The notes under the pieces: generated by a model
What the model saw: the letters and a program-made list of their open reading frames with translations, nothing else
Told to the model about the DNA's origin: nothing
Database searches by the model: none
Assembly: GCA_027605045.1 (NCBI GenBank)
Contig: JAQFWX010000069.1
Location: forward strand, 1-64,000
Reading direction: 5' to 3'
Length of the DNA: 64,000 nt
DNA from: Phallus indusiatus
Lineage: Eukaryota > Basidiomycota > Agaricomycetes > Phallales > Phallaceae
Translations under genes and position numbers: made by a program
Shown here: one piece after another, positions 1-12,046 of the stretch
Layout of the letters: each line of letters begins with the position of its first letter
How positions within the stretch are numbered: the stretch's first letter is position 1

Positions 1-604
1 GGGGTACAGAACACATCTTTTTGAAGGTTGGTATTTTGAACTGCCACATTGGTACGATGGCGTGATCTGACGCAAAAATTTCAGCACTATCCTATCAAGA
101 ACAACAAGGGCATTCTCAAGACTGCTGTTGGCTACATTGGTGGCAGCGATGACGCCAAGAATCCTTCCTATGAAGAAGTTTGTTCAGGACGTACTGGCCA
201 CGCTGAAGCATGTCGGATCGAGTTCGATCCCACCATTGTCAAGTACGAAGAACTAGTTGGTGCGTCTTTGTCACGTATCGCAAAGCCTCAGATCCCAAAG
301 CTCATTTTTGATTGTTGCAGAATTCTTCTATCGTTCGCATGATCCCACCACTCTCAATCGTCAAGGCAACGACAGAGGAACGCAATATCGCTCAGCTATA
401 TTTACCTACTCCGATGAACAAGCCGAGATCGCGAAGCGTGTCACCGCTGAAGTTCAAGCTAAACACTTTGATCCTAGAGGAGAGACTATCGTAACCACTA
501 TTGAGCCCGCGAAAGATTGGTGGCCAGCGGAGGACTACCATCAGGAGTATCTACATAAGAACCCATGGGGTTACCAGTGCCCAACTCACCGCTTACACTG
601 GTGA
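1..604 (+). CDS. msrA: Peptide-methionine (S)-S-oxide reductase MsrA, 3' part
   Basis: Partial gene; the 5' end lies outside the window. MsrA reduces methionine-S-sulfoxide in proteins using a catalytic Cys in a GCFWG motif; here the window opens on the last two bases of what is probably the W codon, followed by GTEHIF, so the catalytic Cys is just upstream. Three exons join in frame: 3-26, 85-259 and 321-604 (introns 27-84 and 260-320). Visible family signatures are AVGYIGG, the [13 protein letters not shown] block, [25 protein letters not shown], and the terminal [10 protein letters not shown]. Length of the visible part matches the C-terminal four fifths of MsrA. It converges on the exoribonuclease gene, whose stop codon is 250 bp away. 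Confidence 0.95.
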
Positions 605-852
605 ATTATGCTTTTACGAGTTCGGGTTTCGGTTGATTTTAGGATGTAAACGACTATGTTGGAAGTATATCTATATATTGACAATAAAGACAAGAAACAC
701 CTCGCAATGATGCGTGGTTTGCGATTAAACCTAATTTGTCCAGAGTGAAAGCCCAATCAACCTCCTGCAACTCCCGGTACATCAATCAAAGGATGATTGA
801 TGTATCAAAATTGCTCTCGTGCGATTACAATAGTATAGTATATTAGATCTTG
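605..852. other. Intergenic, convergent 3' flanks
   Basis: About 250 bp between the MsrA stop codon and the stop codon of the minus-strand exoribonuclease. AT-rich, presumably holding both 3' UTRs. I see no gene or repeat. Confidence 0.6.
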
Positions 853-3800
853 TCATGCTAAATTTACAACTATAAAAGGGCTTAAGCCTAATGTAACCTC
901 GGAAATTTTGACTTTGAAAGGCGTTCCTAACGGGTATTGACTCAAAGTACTTTGTCTGGGTAACCCCCGAAGCATGACTTGCGTCCCCAAGCTATCAATT
1001 ATCACAGGAACTTGCGTCGTGAGATTTATGGGATCGTATGTAGGATGTCCAATACTCCGGGCTACCAAATCAGGGAAGGGGTTGTATCCCTCGCCGTGTA
1101 GCTGACGAGACTTTTTGATGAACCGATCGATATATGTAAAGCACCAGTATTTGTCGTGCAATCTTGACATTTTAGAAAGAGTAAAGTCTTTGCTGTGAAG
1201 CTGCCACGCGAGTGTCCGCAGCGTGTCGGCGGGAAATAACGTCTTGGAGGAATCTTTTCGTTGATTCGCCGGTAGTAACGCATGTTTGATTTGCCAATGC
1301 ATCATAAGATCGCCATATCGACGTAGAGGAGAGGTCGTCCGGCAGTAACCTTCTCCTTCAGGTACACCAAGAGGAAAATGCTCTTTCGGTTCGAGGGTGG
1401 CTTCGCTAGGATACAAGTACACATCGCGCTTCATGCACTCAATTGCATCGACAATACCATAATCGTTTCTGAGGTCCAGGATTTCACTCAGAACATCCTC
1501 TTTCAAAGCAGCACGAGGAGCAGTACGACGAATAGCCGGAATTCCGTTGTCAAGGCAAAACCTTGACGAAACACGACACGCGAGGATCATGAACTGCCCC
1601 ACAATCTCGCGACTCCCGAATTGACCACTGCTGTGTCCACGAACAGTATACGTCATTGAGGGGAAGCCGGTCCATAACATAGGTCGATCCATACCCGTCG
1701 TTTCTTGGAACTTATCATTGAACCTTACTTCGGCGTTAGGTAGTGAGAAGACGAACATGCTCGTTTCCTTTATTTTTCGGGAGACAACAGCTTTTGACAG
1801 CTGAAAGAGAGTGCGCAGATCAGACAAGTGAGACTCGGATATAGGTCCGTAAGTCTTCTCCTTGCATGTTCAGATTCAAACGGATAGTGCTTGACGGTCG
1901 TGGCCACTCCCAGCGCCTTGTCTATCTGGTCGTACAGCAAGATTTGGATGTTCCGGATTAGTCCAGGGCGAACCTTATAATCAAGGAAGGCGCCGTCTTC
2001 CGAGATTTTGAAACTGAACGTTAGAACAGGCTGCGGGGTACCTTGAGGTAGATGTCCTAAACTGAACTTGCTCACGAGAGCCTCCGGAAGCATAGGCCAT
2101 GTTTGATGACTGGCGTAGCGTGTGTTGCCTAGCTTTTGAGCACGGATATCAACGACGTGTCCTGGCGGTAGAGCCGTCGTCGGATCTGCAATATGAACGT
2201 GCACCCAAAAGGCCGTAGGATCATTGGGGATACGTTCAATTGAGAGAGCATCGTCCAGCTCCTGCGCACCTTCATCGTCTATAACGTACACAGGTTGAGA
2301 TCCAAAGTCGTGACGAACGTCAGCGTGCAGATCATAAGGGTAAAGCTCTGATGAACCCATTAGATGATGGGTAACAAGTTCCTTTTTGATGATGTCCGGT
2401 ACATTGGCGACAGGATTTTCGATATTAAAACGTAGCAAAGCTTCAACGAGCTCTTGTTCGGTAGTATTATTCTTGTAAGACGAGTCCATCTGTACCTGAG
2501 GATCCTCCATTATGATATCCTTCCAGGGTGCAATATATCCAATATCGCAGAGAAATCGATACGTCAAAGCCGAAGAAATCGTCTCCTTGTAGAAATTTAG
2601 ATTTTTGAGGATCGCTGACACGCAGAAGGTGTAAGGATCTTTTTGGATGCTCCGAGTTGTGCGCAATGAATCCCTTAGGTAGTGAATAAACACAAGATCG
2701 GTATCCGACCATGGCTTGAGCTTCAAGTCGGTCATTTTAGGGGACTGGTCCCTGTGCAGAAGTTTTTCTTGTTGAAGCCGAGCGACTGTTTCACAAGCTT
2801 TCGCTATGAAAGATTGGAATTCGGGAGAGGGAGGACGAGTCCATGAGGCGACCTGATTGAGGCGTTCAACCTGAGCCAGCGGTCGGACGGAAAAACGCTG
2901 AGACGATCTGTGGTTTAAAGGGTCCGCAACAAAATAATTAGGCCTGGACATCATATATGTGTGGAGGGCGAATAAAGTCAAAACAGGAGGAGGTCGTCTT
3001 AGATCAACGGTTCTAGCAGCGTCTATGATAGTAACATCCGTCCACTTGTAAGGATCCGCATGACGAATTCGATCGTATAAGCTGTGGAATGACTTCGACA
3101 GACTGTTATATTCGCGTTCTTGTTGTCTTGCAAAAACGCGAACTTTTTCCACCGTTTCCAGTCTAGCAGCGGTTTCAGTTACGTTGGCTGCTTTGTATCC
3201 GTTTCCCGAACGCATGATCAAATCGAGAGATACGAAATTGGGGATACTGAAGGCAATGTCGTCCACCAAATGAGGCCAGATTTCGCCAGTATACGTGAGA
3301 GTGAGAGCATGCAGACGACCTTCAAAAACTTGTAGTCTCATAACAATCCCATAAGTTACAATCTGATTCCTGAATGCGCTCTTCTTCAGATGTTGAGATA
3401 ATGGTAGCCTTGACTTGAATAAAACTTACCTTCGGAGCTCGACAAATGTTCCAGGCCTGCAATACGAAGAAGCAGGATACGCAAGCATGCCATCAAAATC
3501 CCGCACGACTTGAGATGAATCTTCTAAGAACTGCGACTTTTCCAAGGACGGTATTTGAGACTGTTTATCCACTTGTGGTATTTTAGCCCATATATCGACC
3601 GCATTGTCATGAAGGGGTGTATTGATTCGTTTTGCGCTTGTTTCTATCATATTTTTGGTGAAGCTTTCCAGAGGATCGACTAGCTCTTTCATGGCCTTCG
3701 TGGCTTTTCGGTCTGACGCTGCTGACGGACCGGCATCGGTATTAAAAGCACCGAAAGCAGTTTTAATCGGCTTTGAAGGGTGGGAATGCGCATTCTTGCT

Positions 3801-3866
3801 GGCATGTCGCTTGCTCAACGTTTTAGCCAAAGCACTGCATCTCTGTCGTCGACAAAGACTGAGCAT
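853..3866 (-). CDS. Mitochondrial RNase II-family 3'-5' exoribonuclease (Dss1/CYT-4-like)
   Basis: RNB-domain exoribonuclease. In fungi the Dss1/CYT-4 group works in mitochondria as the nuclease of the mtEXO/degradosome. The N-terminus (MLSLCRRQRCSALAKTLSKR) is basic, Ser-rich and lacks acids, as in mitochondrial presequences. Exon 1 is 3866-3430; intron 3370-3429 has a clean gtaagt donor, and joining gives PGTFVELRRNQIVTYG, a family block. The RNB core has the metal-binding pattern VIDDEGAQELDDALS and VHVHIADPTT; the C-terminal part has TSPLRRYGDLMMHWQ. Predicted length is about 970 residues, normal for the family. Odd point: the frame changes near 1825-1880 (between KHYPFESEHARR and SHLSDLRTLFQLSKA) and I could not find a convincing intron there; a short cryptic intron, a sequence error or a real lesion are all possible. 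Start codons of this gene and VPS51 are 68 bp apart. Confidence 0.88.
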
Positions 3867-3934
3867 GCCCTTGTGCAGTGGTGGTTAGACGCCCACGGGA
3901 ATCCATTCGCTGCCGCCGCCGTTAGGTCTGGGCC
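3867..3934. promoter_or_regulatory. Very short divergent promoter, exoribonuclease/VPS51
   Basis: Only 68 bp separate the two start codons (3866 on minus, 3935 on plus). Both transcripts must therefore have start sites inside this stretch or inside the opposite gene. No TATA box is evident; the stretch is GC-rich (around gccgccgccg), as is common for housekeeping bidirectional promoters. Confidence 0.5.
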
Positions 3935-4752
3935 ATGTCAACACAACGCTCCAAAGGCTCTTCCGAGTCAACACGAACGATTTCTCAAACAAATACTCGA
4001 CGACCGTCTCTGCCGTCTCGGACACCTACTTCACCGCGGTTTGTAGATGGAGCTGATCTTCCTGGGTCTAATACAAGCCAAGACGCTCCGGGCTCTCCTT
4101 CGACACCCGTTCGAGGTTCATTGCCTTCTCAAGAGATTTTGGAAAGAAGGCGAACATCAAAAGCTCGAGATTTGTTGAGGAAACACTATGGAATGGGAGT
4201 TGGACCTCCTATGCCCACTGGGAACCCCAACGATCCGATGGACCTTGGTAAAGCTCTTTCGTCCGAACTGTCTTTCGCCGTCGAGAATATTCATAACTCG
4301 GTCTTTTCAGATTCCCCAGCCTTCAACGCAAAAGCTTACTATGAACAATTAATCACCACTGCTTCTTTGCCGATGCTTTTGAAGCGGGAGAACGACCTAT
4401 TGACAGGTGCGTGATTGTCCACCGCAACAAGTTATCTGGTCTAAATCCGTGATTTATTCAGAAATCAGAGAATTAGATAGTGAACGTCAGTCACTGGTTT
4501 ACAATCATCATCATGAACTCATAGCGGCCAGCGATACCATTGGCGCTGTGCGTGATTCAGACTATCCTCCTGTAACCGTAGACTAACCTTGTTTTTTTAA
4601 AGATGAAATCGAAAGCAGAGTCACTTGAATATGATTTGGAAAAGTTAAAATCTGCTTTTTCCGAAATATCCCGGCTCTCCGCCCAAATCTCATCCGAATA
4701 TACTACTCAACCCTCGTCTCAACATGTATCCTCTACAGCTCCAATTACTTGA
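3935..4752 (+). CDS. VPS51: GARP/EARP tethering complex subunit Vps51
   Basis: Vps51 is the small subunit of the GARP tether that receives endosome-derived vesicles at the trans-Golgi. Three exons join in frame: 3935-4406, 4462-4547, 4603-4752 (introns of 55 nt each, gtgcgt donors). The joined product is about 236 residues: a Ser/Thr/Pro-rich N-terminus to about residue 65, LLRKHYGMG, then the Vps51/Vps67 signature with FNAKAYYEQLITTASLPMLL, EIRELDSERQSLVYNHHHEL and DTIGAMKSKAESL. The C-terminus is short and coiled-coil-like. This is close to yeast-type Vps51 length and far shorter than animal VPS51. No lesion is seen. It shares a 68-bp promoter region with the exoribonuclease. Confidence 0.9.
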
Positions 4753-5317
4753 CTTCGATAACAAAGAGCTATGTTCTTCGCCTCTTTTATTGGATAATAA
4801 TTTAGATTCAAGCCTCCGGGTCCGATTCAGCACTGCCACTGATATCTGTTTTATGTATTTGCATTAGTGCCACAATAATATCAATTGTGTTCGATTATCA
4901 TAGAGTAAGGATCCTCTCTAAAAAACATTAATAGCATCGTAATTATTTTTTATTTAGCGCGATCAACATAGGATTTCATGTGATGATCTTCGTGCATTGA
5001 ACGTTTGAACCGTCTCAATTCACTTCGGACTCGTGCTTTAGTATCAGAGGTTTCCCGCGCGCTTACATCCGTTACTACTTTTAGTAAACCCCATCACCTG
5101 CTAGCTGATTAACTTGATCTTCGTTGTCGGTTACTAATGATATGCATCTCATAATGGTTCTTAAACCTCATGTGAATTTAGCGAATTAGCGAATATTTAA
5201 GATGCTCGGTGATTTTGAATGCGAGCTTTCTAGCTTTGGTCCCCCCCAATATCTCGAAACCATAGTTGTCAATTCAAATCACCACGGAAGGTGCAAACTT
5301 AAACTCACGTTTCTACA
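4753..5317. other. Intergenic, 565 bp
   Basis: Between the VPS51 stop codon and the start of the EF-hand/ZZ gene. AT-rich with stops in all frames; no TATA box or repeat that I would defend. It should contain the VPS51 terminator and the promoter of the downstream gene. Confidence 0.5.
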
Positions 5318-8300
5318 ATGCCTCGTTCAGAAGCTGGAATTTCCCCTCTCGACCCTGCACAGACGGCGCTGACCTCTGCCAAGCGCCACGCGGACGAACG
5401 CAAGGAAAAAAAGATTGATAAAGTTTGTAAGTTTTTTGTATTCCAATGCTCGTTTGTATCGTTTATAGCATCACTTCTTTTTTTTTCTTAGTTGAGGCCT
5501 TTCAGTCTCCCGAAGTATCCGCCGTTAAGGATGCCACCTTGCAAGTTTATTCAGCCCTCAAATCTCAAATCGGGACCTTCGTTCAATCAAGTGAAGGTTT
5601 AATGCGAGCGCTCGAAGAAGTGGGCAAGATTCATCCGTTCATCCAAGGTTGGTACTATAAGTCAATCTTATTCATGCAATCTCAACGTAATATCTCTACA
5701 AAATCAGTTGCTGTTATCCCGTTCAAAGCTGCGCTAGCGCTAGAGCTAAAACGCCTCGACAACGATAAAAAGGTCCTGGCTTTATTTGTCCAAATGAGTG
5801 ACATGATGTCCAACCTGCGTTTGTGAGTTTTGACAAAGACGATGACCAGCGTACATTTATTCAGAAGTTGTTTATAGACTTGAAACGATCAAAGCAGACG
5901 AATTAGGCAAAGAAGGCATTAAGATCGCTGATCGTATGAGTGAACAGCTGAAAAACGCCGCTTCAGCCATTCAGGAGTGTTCTCATATAACACATGACTA
6001 TTATAAGTCAAAATTCATAGGTATGATCTCAAGTTCGTCCTTTATCCTTATTTTTCATTCGGGCCCTTCAGTCAAATTGTTGAAAAGCAACAGCTGGGAG
6101 GATAAATTTACCGGTTTCACATCTACATTTGCCAGTCTTGCAAGCGATTTCGATACCATTCTCGCACTTTACACGGGAGTTGGAGTACAAACTATACATC
6201 GGATCACGGAGCGTTTGGACGGAAAACTCGATATACTCATGAAGTTGGTGTTCGAAACCCTTGTTTCACCCGAGGAGCAAGAATTGAACCAATTCATTGA
6301 TGCGAAGGGAGGACCCGATAAATTCGTCGATGACGATGAACTTTTGCAAGAGCTGATCCGTAAAAGAGACGCTCAAGTCTCACGCAGCGGTGCTGGTGCA
6401 CCTGCATCCGTTGGTTTAGCGAACGTCCCAAGAAAGACAGCCAGAACGACAAATTTCACGGATATCAAATCTGACTTAAAAACCAGCTTGGATAAATCAT
6501 TGGCGGAGAGCAAAGCATTTTTCAACCAGAAATTTGAAGAGCAGAAAAACCAGATTTCGGAGGTGAAGGCAGTTGTGCGACGTGAGAGCGACAGGATCAT
6601 TCTTGAGATCATGTCTGGTCCAAAGGACCGAATCCTGGACAAGGTAAATGATATTCTTTATCTCATGAATTTCAAGAAATTTTATCGCTCGTAGGCAATG
6701 TACGCTATGTGGGTAGAAATGGTTCGTCAAGTGAATTGGCTGCGCAAGCAGAAATATGCCTAATGAGACAATATTTTGTAGGGGTGGAAAGGGAGTGCTA
6801 AATCTCGACATGTAGTCCTCGCAATCCGTGACTTTTACACCGATCTGCTCCTTCATGCAACCAAGGATAAAAATGATCAGGAGCTGGCGGTCGTTCAAAC
6901 ACCTGTCGCGGAGACACATTTAGAAGAAAAGCACACGAAATCGCGGGATTTACTCTTGGACCTCCCGGCTCTTACCGAGGATGATATCTGGGCCATTGGG
7001 CGTATCAATAGTGTTCGGCTTAGGCCTCTTCAAGAAGCATTGGACCCTGATTGCTCCGATTTTGTCACTATTCATGAACTTAACCAGTTCACAGCTGCTC
7101 GTCCAACTGATTGGAGGTGATGAGCTCCGACATATTGTTCATTTATTCTCTTCACTAACATTCTGTGTAGTCTTCCCTTATGGCTAGCATATTGGACAAG
7201 CGGTTCGTTCATGTCTCATCATGTGTTTAACTACCATTAAACGTCCTCGGCTATATATAGGTTTTGAGGTAACGCTTCGGCAATATACATTCCGTATCCG
7301 ATCTGTCTTGTACGGCATGTCTTCTATCTACCAATCTCTGGTTCCCGGAAATGCTGGTGCATTTTCAAGACTGATGATCTCTAATGCTATGTTCAACATT
7401 GACCTGATGGTTGCTGGAATACATACTTCCTCGTTAGACGATCTAGCCGAAGAATACCCACATAGCAAATTCCGAGAATACGCTGCAGAAGTAGAGAGAC
7501 GCATTGAAAAACGGTGGAAATCTCTGGACTATTTCATCGATGAACGGAATACGCTTTCGCTGGTTATTGACGACGGCAATTTAGAAGAGTATGCACTTCC
7601 TCTGATATACCTTATATTGCGGCGCATTCTATCCATTCTTGAAGAGGGAAAGACCCGAGTTCTGACGGATGCTGATTTTCGTAAACCTCTTACATCTCTG
7701 GACACAATTCGGACAGCTGTTTTTGAACGTACTGTGTTTTTGAAGGGTAAAGTGTCTCGTGCCATGAGACTTTTTAAATGACTGATATCACGGACAGGAA
7801 TATTCAAATTAAGGAATTTGGCCTTCAATGAGGAACTACGAAGATACTGCTACGCACTGGTGTGTTTCAAGCTACCGGCGTCAATGGTTCGAGATTGACT
7901 TGTGTTTAGTATTATTACATTACTGTCCTACACACAATCGAAGGACTTGATACTGCAACGAGTTATTACAACTTGCCGGATGGCTATCACGACGTTCCGG
8001 TCAGTGACCTAAATAGTGAAGCTGACGAAGAACCTTCCAAGGATGCTGGGTTGGAGGTTGACGTGGACAACGACGAGAATCAAAATGTCTATCAGGATGA
8101 CGAAGATGATATAGAATCGGTCCTGAATGTATCTGCGAAATTGGAAACCTCAATCACTGATCAGTCTATGACAAGTTCAGCGGTCGGCGTATGGCATGGT
8201 TTTTATTACTATGATTTTGATGGATCTGCTACTGATGGCGTCATGGGATTCCGCATCGATACCATCAATGAAGACGGTACTTTCGTTGGTGGAGGCAATG

Positions 8301-9740
8301 ACTCGCTCTCGAGTTTCACAATTAAAGGGAAGCTCATTGGGCGCAGAATTTCCTTCTTGAAGGAATACGACAGGCTTATAAACCGCATAAAAACGCGTTG
8401 GTTCTATTCTGGCAAAATCAACAGCTCGTTCGATGCCATTACGGGAAAATGGGGTGACCCATCGTTAGCCCAAGCGGAAAACGAACAGGTTAACAGCAAT
8501 AGCAACAGCGAAGACTCGGATGATGAAGATGACGATCCCGAGAATACTCAGAACTTTCTGGGTAAATTCACTGTCCAAAAGAAATCTGCCGAGTTCGTTC
8601 GCTTTCGTCCGTCAGACGATGAATTTAAAGAAAATAAACCCCGCGCTTTGTGGAAATTTGCACTGAATGCCGTCATGGACTCGGTCTCTCAACGTGTTCT
8701 TACATGGTCGAATCTCAAAAAACGTCGAAATGACAGGCGTACATTTATTTACTTGTGGACGGAATATGAGGACCATGGTTTACGAAATAGGGAGGACATC
8801 GAAGAATATCAGGCTCTACAGAGACAGCTTTCTTCTGTGGACGTTCGCTTGTATCGATTATTAGCGCAGATTTCTCGGTCAAGAGTAGTTCAGCATGAGT
8901 TCGTTTCTATTCTTAAATTTCTTCGTTCTGCTTTTTTCTTTCTGATTTTCCGGTATTATTTCCTTTTTTAGAGCTTGCTGCGATTCCTGTTCTAAATTCC
9001 CCATTTTAATGACCCGATACATGTGCCTTACATGCTCGGTAGAACATTATTACGACACTGTGGATATTTGTGGAGACTGCGTTGACAAAGAATTCACCGT
9101 TTCCCGGAACAACGGCAAACAGGAGTTGAAACATGTTTCTTCTCACACGCTGCTTCAGATTCGTCGACCTCTTTCGTTGCGCGATCATTATCGTACAAGG
9201 GAAATTGCTAAATCGACACTGGATTACGCACCCAATGCAGGGGAGGAATTCACAGGAATGGCGTGCAATATATGCAAGGAACCCATCAAAGAAAGACCGT
9301 ATTGGAGTTGCTGTACTTGCTATGGTGAAGTGCTATGAATTCAAAATTTTTGACACTGCATGACTCATCCTTTTGAAGACATCTTTGTTTGCAAAACGTG
9401 TAATTTGAAAGTCGAAAGGGATCAGCCATGGCTATTTGAGGTAAAAAATGTTCAGGACAAGAACGCAGACGATTCGGAAGAACACAGCGATAATGCAGAC
9501 CAGTTGATTTCAAAGCCACATCATTGGTCGCATGACCTGGTTCTCGTCACAAATCCGGAACTTCCAAAGAAATCATTGTCAGTTGAAGAGAGACTGACGA
9601 ATTTGGAAGACAGGTTCGAGAGACAGAATAAGGTAATAGAGGAGATTCAAGACAACGTTGGAGAAACTAGGAAACAGCTGCAGCGGTTGGAAGATATGTT
9701 GCAACAGCTCATAAAGATACCACAAAAGAAGGCTCGGTAA
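5318..9740 (+). CDS. Large EF-hand / double ZZ-type zinc-finger fungal protein
   Basis: Thirteen exons join in frame (5318-5426, 5492-5647, 5708-5822, 5878-6020, 6072-6643, 6695-6721, 6782-7116, 7171-7202, 7261-7746, 7798-7859, 7910-8898, 8972-9324, 9379-9740), giving 1,246 residues. Order of domains: an alpha-helical N-terminus (1-360) resembling the Goodbye-type N-terminal module of fungal STAND proteins (LEEVGKIHPFIQVAVIPFK); an EF-hand-like loop near 460 (DPDCSDFVTIHELNQF); an acidic linker; a beta-rich domain near 730-900 starting GVWHGFYYYDFDG; ZZ finger 1 near 1010-1060 (CCDSC, CLTC, CGDC); ZZ finger 2 near 1090-1130 (CNIC, CCTCYDIFVCKTC); and a C-terminal coiled coil. No NACHT or NB-ARC NTPase is present. 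Function unknown; a calcium-responsive scaffold or ubiquitin/SUMO-binding adaptor is inference. The tiny 27- and 32-nt exons 6 and 8 restore the frame exactly, supporting a functional gene. Confidence 0.82.
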
Positions 9741-10132
9741 ATTAGAAGTATACAGGCGTGGAGAATATGATGACGTTCCGTATGATATCGTTACGTGTTC
9801 ATGATGTAAATTCTTGCTAATACCGATGCCGCTTGTCCTCATTCGTGTTCATCGCTGTGTCTCAATTCAAGATGTAAGATGTGAGTCGACCGTTTTTGAT
9901 CTGCGCTTCAAGCCAGTAAATTGTGTTCCTAGTAACATACAATGAACTTGTCATTTCAGTAAAGGCATAATTACAGTAATAGTACGTCGACATAATTCAA
10001 AATCAAACCATTCATAATATACAACTAACTTCCGCGAAGCCTGGCGCTGTTATCGAAATTCATAGAAATTACATAGTTCCCTCTACAATATCACTTCACC
10101 TTCTCAATATAAGCGGTTCTACTTTTCAAATT
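9741..10132. other. Intergenic, convergent 3' flanks
   Basis: About 390 bp between two convergent stop codons. AT-rich; no gene, repeat or structured element recognised. Confidence 0.5.
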
Positions 10133-11334
10133 CTAAGGCGAGCGATTTCCAGAGGTCGGCTTGATCATAAAGTCTAACGTCAAATAACAACTTCCGTCCT
10201 TGTTTATGCACTGATAACTTAAAAACAATTATTATGCTATTACGCATATAGAAATAGGTAACAAACCATTTTTGAGCCATAGAACTGGAGAGCAACCAGA
10301 GGGCTTGAGTTTCAGGCATTGCCCCTTTGGCAGGAAATCCCAATGCCTCAATGCGATCCAAATGCAGGACGAACCCAGTCGACCCTCGACAGAAACCTTT
10401 TTCATAACGAGAAATATCGAAGGACGCGACCATACTTCCTTTCAAGTCGTTTTCCGAAGGTCTCATTATACATAGAACAATGTCCCAGCCCAACGGTCCG
10501 TCACATTGGCCACGCTGTGTTTGGATGTACAGTCCCCAAATCTTACCTGGAAATGAAATACTTGTGTAAGTAAAGGTAATTCCCAAGACTAAATCAGTAC
10601 CTTTGGCCACAAATTCTATGCTAATGGCGAGACCCAACTGCAACCTTTGTAGCATGTCCGGGACGAAGCAATTCAACTTAAAACCATGTGCATCATGAGC
10701 AACGTTCAGAGTTTCTATAAGACCAGCAGGAAGATCCAAGGTGTGTGTCGCATGGGTTTGAGGACCTCGAGCTTGAAGTTGTTTTAGGTTTGCCAATCGA
10801 ATTCGCTTAAAGTAGTTGTTATAACCTTTCTCGGCGCACGCCATGTACAACTCATCTAGTACAACTGGAGTTGGAGGAATTTCGTCCAGATATGTTTGAA
10901 GCAGAAGATGTCGAGTGCTGGTTTTGAACTGCTCGTCTGATTTCGGTGAATGGAGAATAACTGAAGTTGGTATTGTTTTGGGGTTCAACATGTTGAGCCT
11001 TGTTTGCGTCCGAAAGTCATAAAACTCGACTAAGGGACCAATGGGCAATTTTGTTCGTCTACAGGCTTCAATGCAATCACGGATAACTTCTACGATGCAC
11101 GGTGTCATCTCCTGTTCGCGAGAAGCAACATAAATAAGCGAAGTCTTAGGCAATTAAAGGTTGTCTCAGCCTGAAAACAAATATTGATGGAAGGCATTAC
11201 GGACTCACCAAATCTTTAATAATACCCCCGAACTGACCCCGAGATTTGGCGTTGTCGAGCTTTTCCGTAAAACCATGGAAAGGGCAATCGTGCGCGCATT
11301 CGTAGGACACGGCCCGAGAAGATTTTAGGACCAT
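10133..11334 (-). CDS. Unrecognised protein, paralogue A
   Basis: I do not recognise the family. The model comes from comparing this gene with its paralogue at 17831-19100, which shares exon structure. Exon 1 runs 11334-11209 (start MVLKSSRAVSYECAHDCPFH), intron 11145-11208, exon 2 from 11144, an intron just after VEFVAKG-type sequence near 10560-10615, and a last exon ending at 10133 (CYQCINKDGSCYLTLDF). An in-frame ATG also lies further upstream at 11412, but the paralogue supports 11334. The product is about 340 residues, soluble, with no membrane segment. Conserved blocks include KLPIGPLVEFYDF, TSTRHLLLQTYLDE, ACAEKGYNNYF, GFKLNCFVPDMLQRLQ and KIWGLYIQTQRG. Conservation of the Cys-His-rich N-terminus between copies suggests that it matters. 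Function unknown. Confidence 0.72.
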
Positions 11335-12046
11335 CGTTGTACAACTTATTTGACGTTCGATGGATATCCAGCGAGGAAAAAAATCCAGTAAACGAAAAGG
11401 AATTGCTGTCATCTCAGAGCGTAGATTCCTAGATAATCTCGAGTGCGGGTCTTATACACAGTATAACAGCTAGATTAATAATCTGTCTGGAAAGGTGTCG
11501 GATGAATAGTTCATGAGGGCCAGCCGCCAAATAGACTCAAACCCAGCCTCTAGTATACTTTCCCACGCGCTTAGAGAGCCCTAAAGGCCTAAAGGACCCT
11601 CTTAGATGATCTGATGCTTCGTCGCCCTCGATCCCAGCGTAGTGTCAGCCGCGTGTTTGGTCTTTGTTGGAGCAGGTCTTCGTACTGTTACTTGATCGTT
11701 TCAAGAATGTGGTGCCCCAGTCAACAACTGCGCGTCCTGTGGTGCAAACATGGCACGCTCGCTTAACATTCTTTGCCAGTCTTCTTTTCACATTTTCTGC
11801 GACATTAAAGTTCCAGAGTTCTAAAAATCATGCATCACGCCCATAATCACCCATGTATACAAAACCCCGCGCCGTGGGATAGTCGCTAAAATGCGAAAAG
11901 ACGCTGGGAAGGAGTCTGACCTGAAGCAGGTAAATCAAAAACAAGAGCTGTAGTTCAAACGTTCTAACTCAAGTCGTCAATCAGTTCACGCTGGTCAAAG
12001 TGTCAGCGCAGACGGAACGTCCAGAGGATATTTCCAGGGCATTGAT
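11335..12046. other. Intergenic, 712 bp
   Basis: Divergent region between paralogue A and the C2H2 gene. It contains a short ATG frame at 11891 that ends at a plausible gtaaat donor but cannot be joined in phase to the C2H2 gene. No repeat recognised. Confidence 0.4.
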
